A stretch of DNA of 64,000 nt. Source: Pararhizobium capsulatum DSM 1112 (lineage in GTDB: Bacteria > Pseudomonadota > Alphaproteobacteria > Rhizobiales > Rhizobiaceae). The notes beneath the pieces are model-generated. The model was not told the DNA's origin and ran no database searches. It worked only from the letters and a program-made list of their open reading frames with translations. Below, in pieces: positions 57,829-64,000 of this stretch. The DNA is taken from positions 186,001 through 250,000 of the forward strand of contig NZ_JAUSVF010000003.1 of the NCBI RefSeq assembly GCF_030814475.1. Direction: 5' to 3'. The position numbers were made by a program, and so were the translations under genes. How positions within the stretch are numbered: the stretch's first letter is position 1; every line of letters begins with the position of its first letter.

Positions 57829-58197
57829 ATGTGCGCCGCTACCCCGGACTTTCATGTCAACTGCCCAAGCCGCCTTATCTTCGAACAGATCGCTGACAAG
57901 TGGTCTATGATGATCATTACCGTGCTTAATTCCGGCCCCGTGCGCTTCAATGGCATCAAGCGGCAGCTTGAAGGCGTCACGCAGAAGTCGTTAACGCAAT
58001 GCCTGAGACGTCTGGAGCGTAATGGTCTGATCGAACGGCGGGTCATTCCGGTGTCACCGGTGGCCGTGGAGTACGAGCTTACGGACCTCGGTCGCTCCCT
58101 CCAGCCTCGGCTTTTGTCCGTCTACTCCTGGACGCTTGAAAAAATGCAGGAAATTGAGGCCGCACGACAGCAATTCGATCAAAAGGCCGCAGCCTGA
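57829..58197 (+). CDS. HxlR-family transcriptional regulator
   Basis: A 122-residue winged-helix regulator: CPSRLIFEQIADKWSMMIITVLNSGPVRFNGIKRQLEGVTQKSLTQCLRRLERNGLIERRVIPVSPVAVEYELTDLGRSL, the full HxlR domain including an N-terminal Cys (residues 2 and 11) that could sense electrophiles or oxidants, as in related HypR/QorR regulators. It is divergent from the OYE gene and probably represses it until an electrophile is present. Confidence 0.92.
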   Translation: MCAATPDFHVNCPSRLIFEQIADKWSMMIITVLNSGPVRFNGIKRQLEGVTQKSLTQCLRRLERNGLIERRVIPVSPVAVEYELTDLGRSLQPRLLSVYSWTLEKMQEIEAARQQFDQKAAA

Positions 58198-58317
58198 CTG
58201 GTCAGGGCGCAACCGATTGCTGAGAGGTGCACCAGATATACATCGCTCCTCCTCGTGCCGTTGATTGCGAGATATCCAGGTGCCGCAAACGAAAACAGGG
58301 CTATCCCGATCAGCTGT

Positions 58318-59164
58318 CTAGCTTTGCTCGACCGGCGTATCCGACCGGCCGCCCCACTCCGTCCAAGACCCGTCGTACAACGCTCCGACAGGCAGATCGG
58401 CAAGACGAAGTCCCAGCGTTAGAATGGCCGCAGACACTCCGCTGCCGCAGGTGGTGACAACGGGCTGCGAGCCATCGACACCAACCGTGGCGAAGCGCTC
58501 CCGCAGCGTGGCGGGACTGGGAAAGGTGGCATCCTGATTGAGCAGTTTGGTATAAGGCAGGCTCCGACTGCCGGGAATATGGCCGGACCGGATGCCGGGT
58601 CTCGGCTCGGCGCCCTGACCGGCAAAGCGACCGGCCGGTCGGGCATCTAGCACCAGTTCTGCAGCGCTTTCGAGATTGTTGAGCAGATCGCCAACGCCGC
58701 GTAGGCGCTTTGCCCTCAAAGCAGGAACGAAGGTTCGAGGGCTGCAAGGGGGCGGGCTCACCTGTCTCGACAGGATGACCATCCAACTGCCATTTCGGCA
58801 GACCGCCATCCAAAACGGCCGCATCGTCGAAACCGAACAATCCCAGAAGCCACCACGCTCGAGCAGCCGTCGAAAGCCCTTTGCGATCGTAGAACACCAC
58901 CCGCACGCCTGGACCGATGCCGAGTCCGCCAGCAGCCGTGGCGAAGTCCTCCGCTGAAGGCACGGTCGACGGCAAGGTGCTGTGAGGGTCGGACACAAGA
59001 TCCGAGTTCCAGTAACGGGCAGACGGAATGTGCGACTGCAGATAATCGGCGTAGCCGTTGCCGGGTTCGTTCGGCAGGTATTTGGTCGTGTCGAACACAA
59101 GGAGATCGGGTTGGCCGAGCGATGCCGTCAGTTCGTCGGTGGATATAATGGGACCGAAACTCAT
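58318..59164 (-). pseudogene. Sulfurtransferase (rhodanese/MST family), frameshifted
   Basis: Two frames make one two-domain rhodanese. The first (59164 to about 58745) reads MSFGPIISTDELTASLGQPDLLVFDTTKYLPN and VVFYDRKGLSTAARAWWLLGLFGFDDAAVLDGGLPKW. The second (about 58745-58318) reads RTFVPALRAKRLRGVGDLLNNLESAAELVLDARPAGRF, GIRSGHIPGSRSLPYTKLL and the active-site loop TTCGSGVSAAI. CGSGVSA is the mercaptopyruvate-type loop. One extra base in the C-rich linker near 58745 breaks the gene. Without the second domain the product has no catalytic Cys. Confidence 0.8.
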
Positions 59165-59367
59165 GGACGCTCCTCGGGTTGCGGGATTGGGGTCGTGAAA
59201 TCAGGGATGTCATAGCCACGGATCACCGCCGGCCTGTCCGCGAGGGCCTGGTACCAGCCAAACCTGTCGAAATCCTTGGGGAAGGTCGCGCGGTTGGCCG
59301 ACGCTAGGGTCGGCATCGCGAGCAGGATGGTGGCAGAGAAGATGGCCAGGCGGCGGATAACAGACAT
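59161..59367 (-). CDS. Small exported protein
   Basis: A 68-residue protein with a signal peptide (MSVIRRLAIFSATILLAMPTLASA, cleavage at about 24) and a short mature part NRATFPKDFDRFGWYQALADRPAVIRGYD ending PIPQPEERP. The family is unknown. Its stop overlaps the start of the sulfurtransferase gene (ATGA), so the two were translationally coupled; it may have been an accessory to that enzyme in the periplasm, which is speculation. Confidence 0.6.
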   Translation of the reverse strand: MSVIRRLAIFSATILLAMPTLASANRATFPKDFDRFGWYQALADRPAVIRGYDIPDFTTPIPQPEERP

Positions 59368-59457
59368 GGAAAATCCTCTGATCGAAGACAAAGGGGGGGG
59401 ATACCGAGCGTGTGAAGCGCCCAGTCATGATTCGACAGGAGCGTCGATGCGTGCGGG

Positions 59458-60291
59458 TTACGTGTCGAGATTAAGCGAACTGGACAGCTGGCGGTGTGCG
59501 TCGATCTGCTGCTGTAGCAGGGCGATCTTCTGCTCGATCAGGCCGACCGCATCAGTGCCGGCTGCGAATCGACGCGGCAACTCGGGCAGGTTGACCAAGG
59601 TAGTGAGCGCCTTGGCCAGCTTGGCGGGGTCGCCCTGTTGCTGGCCGTTGGCACCCTTCCAGAACGCGATCTGCTGCTCGCGGCGCTCGGCATAGTCCGG
59701 CACGGATGCCGGTGCGTATTGCGTCGATTCCTCGGTCAGCAATTCCGTACGGAAGAAGCCGGGATTGACGATCATTGTTTCGATGCCGAAGGGGCCGACT
59801 TCGGTCTGCAGCGCTTCCATCCAGCCGTCTAGGCCGAACTTCGACGCCGAGTAGGCCGTGCAGAACTCAAAGCCCATGATACCCGCCGTCGACGAGATCG
59901 AGACAATCTTTCCCGCGCCCTGCCTGCGCATGACCGGCAAGACCGCGCGGGTGACGTTCATCGGGCCGACCAGGCTGGTCGCCAGCTGCAGGTCCATCTG
60001 CTGCGGCGTCAGTTCCTCGAAGTAGCCCGCATAGAAGCTGGCGGCATTGTTGACCAGGACGTCGATCCGGCCGAAGCGTTCGACGGCCGCCTTGACGGCC
60101 GCTTCCGCATCGCCGGGCTTGGTAACGTCGAGGGTAACGACCAGCAGGTTGTCCGACGGGCCGATCGCCTTGGCGACGCGGTTAGGATTGCGGCCAGTGG
60201 CCACGAGGTTGTCGCCCGAGGCCAATACGGCCTTTGCGAAATCCAGGCCCATGCCGCGCCCGGCACCAGTGATGATCCAAACTTTTCTCAT
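59458..60291 (-). CDS. Short-chain dehydrogenase/reductase
   Basis: A 277-residue NAD(P)-dependent SDR. The nucleotide-binding motif is ITGAGRGMGLDFA (about 6-18), then VLVNNAASFYAG; the catalytic Ser is in VSISSTAG and the YxxxK motif is YSASK, followed by NPGFFRTELL. ATGAAGGAGAAATCT upstream supplies a strong ribosome-binding site for the ATG at 60291. The substrate is unknown. It is divergent from a LysR-type gene 93 bases away, a common regulator-target pair. Confidence 0.92.
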   Translation of the reverse strand: MRKVWIITGAGRGMGLDFAKAVLASGDNLVATGRNPNRVAKAIGPSDNLLVVTLDVTKPGDAEAAVKAAVERFGRIDVLVNNAASFYAGYFEELTPQQMDLQLATSLVGPMNVTRAVLPVMRRQGAGKIVSISSTAGIMGFEFCTAYSASKFGLDGWMEALQTEVGPFGIETMIVNPGFFRTELLTEESTQYAPASVPDYAERREQQIAFWKGANGQQQGDPAKLAKALTTLVNLPELPRRFAAGTDAVGLIEQKIALLQQQIDAHRQLSSSLNLDT

Positions 60292-60384
60292 AGATTTCTC
60301 CTTCATTGTGGAAGGAGATTAAGCCGTACCGGATTTGATGATTAGATGGTATTATCTGCAAGGACTGAGAAAACAGGTTTATGA

Positions 60385-61236
60385 ATGCGCCGCGACAACA
60401 TCAATGATTACCTCGCCTTTATCGCGGTCGCGCGCGAAAAGAGTTTCACCAAGGCAGCCGCCCAGCTGTCCGTCTCGCAGTCCGCATAGAGCTACACGGT
60501 CCGGACCCTCGAAGCCCGTCTTGGCATGCGACTGCTGACCCGCACCACACGCAGCGTCTCGCTCACTGAAGCAGGCGAGCGACTGCTTGACCGGATCGGG
60601 CCGCACTTCGACGAGATCGAATCCGAGATCGCGGCCCTCAGCGAATTGCGCGACAAGCCCTCTGGAACGGTGCGCATCACCACGGTGGAGCATGCCGCCG
60701 AAACCATCCTGTGGCCGGGTCTCCAGCCACTCCTCGTCGAATACCCCGACATCGGTGTGGAGATTATCAGCGACTATGGCCTCAAGGACATCGTGGCCGA
60801 ACGTTACGACGCCGGCGTTCGTCTGGGCGAACAGGTGGACAAGGACATGATCTCGGTGCCGATCTGCGCGCCGTTCCGCTTCGCAATTGTCGGCGCACTC
60901 GACCACGATTGTATCCGGTTACGGTTGCCCACTCATGGCGGTTTCTGGATTTGGGATTTCGCCAAGGACGGCCGTGACATGAAGGCGCGGGTACAGGGGC
61001 GCACCGCGTTCAACACGGGGTTCATGATGCGGCAGGCCGCCTTGAGTGGCTTCGGCGTCGCCTACGTGCCCGAAGACACGGTGGAAGCCGAGCTGCGCGA
61101 TGGCCGATTGCTCCGGGTTCTGGAAGACTGGTGTCCTCTCCGGCCTGCCTATCATCTCTACTATCCAAGCCGTCGTCAGCCGTCGCCGGCCTTCGCCCTG
61201 ATTGTCGAGACGCTGCGCTATCGACGCGGGAATTGA
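60385..61236 (+). pseudogene. LysR-family regulator with in-frame stop
   Basis: ATG at 60385 opens MRRDNINDYLAFIAVAREKSFTKAAAQLSVSQSA, then TAG (60487-60489) where relatives have a Leu codon, and the same frame continues SYTVRTLEARLGMRLLTRTTRSVSLTEAGERLL to a normal C-terminus (FALIVETLRYRRGN). The stop falls inside the helix-turn-helix. In addition, between RFAIVGA and LDHDCIRLRLPTHGG about 20-25 residues normally present in this LysR group seem to be missing without a frame change. It probably once controlled the divergent SDR gene. Confidence 0.85.
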
Positions 61237-61739
61237 GAAAATCTCCTTCTAAGCTCATGGAGCTAATAGCGCTCCGGACATTACAAGAATTAAGCCTTGG
61301 GTCCGGCTCGGCTCGATCGCAAGAGAATCTGGATCAAAGCCTATCTGGTCAACTACGGCCCCGGCAAGACGATCGATCCGCCGCCGCAATATCTCGTCGT
61401 CCCCTGAACCAAGCCTCGCGGGGATCACATGGTCGTTTTCACCTCAATGCAATGAAGGAGAACGTTTCCATGTGTGCAGTCGACAAACCTGAACTGGGAT
61501 GGAATTGCTGAGGCCCTTAGGAGTGCATTGGACCCACGGACCTGTGTGACCACCGATCCAACTTACTTCTGAAATGGGTAAAACCTACAGCTTCGGCTAT
61601 GAGATGCATCACCAGGCAAGCTACTAGGCTAGGGCGGCTGCGCTGAAATCCGAATTCCTTTTCGCCTAGCTCCGGACATGAACCCCGTGTACACACGCGA
61701 CGCAATATACTCCCAGCGATTTAAGGAACACGACAACTG
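61237..61739. other. Intergenic with a gene fragment
   Basis: About 500 bases. A short + strand piece near 61310-61406 reads LDRKRIWIKAYLVNYGPGKT and ends YLVVP before TGA; it looks like the end of a gene but no family is recognised. Nothing else is readable. The last 50 bases contain the desaturase promoter region. Confidence 0.35.
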
Positions 61740-62768
61740 ATGAACTCACCCGCTCCTGAGGTGGCTTTTGGCAGCGCCGAAAAGGCTTGGCTGAAGACCC
61801 TCTCGAAATACCGTCAACCCTCTCCCCGACGCAGCCTTTTCGAACTTCTAGTCAGCGCCATCCCGTTTGCGTTCTTCTGGTTATCAGCGTGGGCCGCGGT
61901 TCATTATGGCTACTGGATTGGACTGATCCTCATCATCCCTGCCGCCGGGTTTCTGCTTCGCCTTTTCATGATCCAGCACGATTGCGGCCACGGTTCGTTT
62001 TTCGGCCGACGCAGGTTCGACGACTGGACAGGTCGCGCGATCGGGATACTGACGCTGACACCGTACGACTATTGGAGGCGGGCGCACGCCGAGCACCATG
62101 CATCGGCCGGAAACCTGGATGAGCGCGGCATGGGCGACATCACCACACTGACCGTGTCGGAGTACAGGGCGCTGTCAGGTTGGGGCCGTTTCGGCTATCG
62201 CCTGTATCGGCATCCGTTGATTATGTTCGGGATAGGGCCAGCGTGGGTATTCCTGATCAAGCAGCGCTTGCCGATTGGAATGATGCGCTCGGGGTCCCTG
62301 CCCTGGGTGTCTACGATGGCGACTAACGCTGTGGTGGCAACCATCTCCGTTTTGCTGATCTGGTCGCTCGGCGTCGTTCCGTTTCTGATTGTTCATTTGC
62401 CGATCGTGCTTCTTGCAGGCGCTGCGGGAATCTGGCTGTTTTACATCCAGCACCAATTCGAGGAGACGCACTGGTCGAAGCCGCCGGAATGGCAGTTTGC
62501 GCACGCCGCGATCCATGGGTCGTCGCACTACGTCTTGCCTTTGCCGCTACGCTGGATCACCGGAAACATTGGTATCCATCATGTGCACCACCTGTCGAGC
62601 AAAGTGCCTTTCTACAGGTTGCCGGAAGTTCTGAGAGATCATCCGGAACTGAGCGACATGGGCCGGATAACGATAATGGACAGCCTCCGTGCCGTTAAGC
62701 TGGTCCTATGGGACGAGGCTCGGCAACGCCTCATCTCGTTTCGCGATGAGCGTTTAGGTCGAATCTAA
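61740..62768 (+). CDS. Fatty acid desaturase
   Basis: A 342-residue membrane desaturase of the acyl-lipid (delta-12/omega-3-like) type. Four to five hydrophobic segments are present and the three His boxes that hold the di-iron centre are complete: HDCGH (80-84), HAEHH (116-120) and HHVHH (280-284). It introduces a double bond into membrane fatty acyl chains with O2 and electrons from a ferredoxin-like donor. No obvious ribosome-binding site; ATG at 61740 follows a TGA directly. No desaturase electron donor lies nearby. Confidence 0.92.
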   Translation: MNSPAPEVAFGSAEKAWLKTLSKYRQPSPRRSLFELLVSAIPFAFFWLSAWAAVHYGYWIGLILIIPAAGFLLRLFMIQHDCGHGSFFGRRRFDDWTGRAIGILTLTPYDYWRRAHAEHHASAGNLDERGMGDITTLTVSEYRALSGWGRFGYRLYRHPLIMFGIGPAWVFLIKQRLPIGMMRSGSLPWVSTMATNAVVATISVLLIWSLGVVPFLIVHLPIVLLAGAAGIWLFYIQHQFEETHWSKPPEWQFAHAAIHGSSHYVLPLPLRWITGNIGIHHVHHLSSKVPFYRLPEVLRDHPELSDMGRITIMDSLRAVKLVLWDEARQRLISFRDERLGRI

Positions 62769-62806
62769 TCTAGCCTTCAAAGTACGAAGGGCGCTCAATC
62801 AACTAG

Positions 62807-63028
62807 GAGAGCGATTCCCATCCGGGAGAAGAGGTAGCTTATGTACTCGAAGGGACGCTGCAGTACGAACTTGAGGGGCACAAATCGGTGACCCTTTCTG
62901 CCGGACAGACGCTCTTCATTCCCGCTGGTGTTGTTCACGCGGCCAAGAATATGGGCACTGGCAGTGCATCGGAGCTGGCGACTTATGTTGTTCGCAAAGG
63001 GGAACCGCTCGTTGCGCCTGCGAAATGA
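62807..63028 (+). pseudogene. Cupin-domain protein, C-terminal remnant
   Basis: After an in-frame TAG (62804-62806) the frame reads ESDSHPGEEVAYVLEGTLQYELEGHKSVTLSAGQTLFIPAGVVHAAKNMG, a cupin barrel with HPGEE (first metal-binding motif, partly) and PAGVVHAAKN (second motif His), ending KGEPLVAPAK. The first strand of the barrel and a start codon are missing, so the 5' part has been lost or moved out of frame. The opposite strand frame here is a shadow. Confidence 0.7.
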
Positions 63029-63280
63029 GGTGAGGTCGGTCGGGGTTTTCAAACCAGCATCGTCAAATCGCAAATCCCGGCTGGTTGGCCGGGCTCCACG
63101 TCCGGGTACGGCTGCTTAGGGCCGAGGCTGTGTGAAAACTCCAGCTTGACCGTCGGGATTTTGCGAGCGAGCGGGATCGGGTGGATTTTGCGCCTATCGT
63201 AGGCTGGGAGGCGTCAGAGACGGCCCTGGTGGGTAAGTGGACGGGTTTTGGGGCAAAAGAAGGCGTATTGAGCAGCTCCG

Positions 63281-64000
63281 TCAAGCTGTTATGGCTCTTA
63301 AAAGTGCTTTTGCGCCAATCATATTGATTATCCGTTTGATGTTGTAGGCAAGCACATGCAGCGCCATTTCCGTTCGGACGTTGCTCAGCCTTCGCATCTG
63401 GAAATGGGTCGAGCCCATCCACGCCTTGATGGTGCCGAACGGATGCTCGACCGTGCATCTTCGGGTGCGCATGAGGTTGGGGTTCTCTTCCATTCGGGAA
63501 TAGATAGCGTCGACCAGGTGCTCGTGTTCCCAACGCGTGATCCGACGTTCCGTGCCCGTTGTGCATTGGGCCTTGAGGGGGCATGACGGACAATCGTTGC
63601 GCCAGTAGCGGCGTAACATCAGGCCCTTTTCCTCCGTCGTATACCTGTATGCCAGCGCCTTTCCGGCAGGGCAAGCATACGTATCCGCGCTACCGTCGTA
63701 GACGAAGTCAGCCTTGACGAACATGCCCTTCTTGCGGTTGTTCGAGGTCTCCGGCCTCGGCACCGTGGCCGTGATCCCGGCCTCATGGCAGCTAAGAAGT
63801 TCAGCTCCGTTGAAGTAACCGCGGTCGGCGATGGCATCCAGCCTATCGGCTTTGAGTGTTTCCATTGCTGCCTTGGCCATCGGAGCCAATTGCGACCGAT
63901 CGTTGCCGATATTGGTGACCTCGTGCGTGACAATCAGGTGCGTCTCGACATCAACCGCCGTCTGCACGTTGTAGCCTACCAGGCCCGTGCCTTTGCCATA
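63281..64000 (-). CDS. IS1182-family transposase, cut by window edge
   Basis: The minus frame is open to the right edge: YGKGTGLVGYNVQTAVDVETHLIVTHEVTNIG, then DAIADRGYFNGAELLSCHEAGITATVPRPE, a Cys-rich ACPAGK...CPSCPLKAQC segment, and HPFGTIKAWMG before the end RAITA. These are the IS1182-type DDE middle and C-terminal domains (D in ADRGYFNG, E in VEHPFG). It differs clearly from the complete IS1182 element at 36.3 kb. The left end of the element is probably near 63.12 kb (GGCTGTGTGAAAACT), judged by position only. Confidence 0.9.
   Translation of the reverse strand, partial: YGKGTGLVGYNVQTAVDVETHLIVTHEVTNIGNDRSQLAPMAKAAMETLKADRLDAIADRGYFNGAELLSCHEAGITATVPRPETSNNRKKGMFVKADFVYDGSADTYACPAGKALAYRYTTEEKGLMLRRYWRNDCPSCPLKAQCTTGTERRITRWEHEHLVDAIYSRMEENPNLMRTRRCTVEHPFGTIKAWMGSTHFQMRRLSNVRTEMALHVLAYNIKRIINMIGAKALLRAITA

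Overview
The window looks like an accessory replicon of a Rhizobiaceae bacterium (Agrobacterium/Rhizobium group). The evidence is a complete Ti/pAt-type, quorum-sensing-controlled conjugation system (traG-traD-traC, an oriT, traA-traF-traB-traH, traM, traR, and traI-trbB-C-D-E-J-K-L-F-G-H-I) running straight into the 5' end of a repABC-type repA, together with alphaproteobacterial groESL, a DUF736 gene and several rhizobial IS families.

Layout. 1-3.2 kb: tail of an unknown gene, DUF736, a frameshifted small gene, a WGR-domain gene and an IS110-family remnant. 3.2-11.5 kb: the two divergent tra operons around oriT. 11.6-13.9 kb: an insert between traH and traM holding a HTH regulator, a twice-frameshifted nucleotidyltransferase and a PP2C-like phosphatase in one operon, plus an XRE regulator. 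14.1-15.1 kb: traM and traR. 15.5-25.6 kb: the trb type IV secretion operon headed by the AHL synthase gene traI. 26.0-27.0 kb: repA cut after about 100 codons by a decayed IS6-family element. 27.4-29.4 kb: groEL/groES behind a CIRCE element. 29.5-40.9 kb: a mosaic of broken genes (RTX tail, receiver domain, globin, transposases) and intact cargo (RTX protein, LysE exporter, DapA-family lyase, IS1182 element, DUF1294). 40.9-56.4 kb: an organosulfur acquisition island. 56.6-64 kb: OYE-family reductase with HxlR regulator, frameshifted sulfurtransferase, SDR, broken lysR, desaturase, cupin remnant and a second IS1182-family transposase running off the edge.

How it works together. TraI would make an acyl-homoserine lactone, TraR would bind it, and TraM would hold TraR back. 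I find a short TGT-N7/8-ACA motif (TGTGAATCCTACA-like) at four places where this circuit needs operators: between traC and traA, before traI, before repA and before the WGR gene. It differs from the classical Ti tra box. The truncated repA beside an IS6-family transposase suggests that this conjugative plasmid fused with or was rearranged into another replicon. trbK carries an internal stop.

The sulfur island has three transcription units: sfnB-ridA; an LLM monooxygenase with a five-gene branched-chain-type ABC transporter and an sfnB; and sfnB-metN-metI-metQ-sfnB. All three share an AT-rich sequence upstream (AATAATATATA, four bases, CTATAGA), which implies one regulon. The two long operons each carry one member of two distinct SfnB-like subfamilies.

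All function calls rest on reading the translated sequences and on recalled family features; no database search was run.
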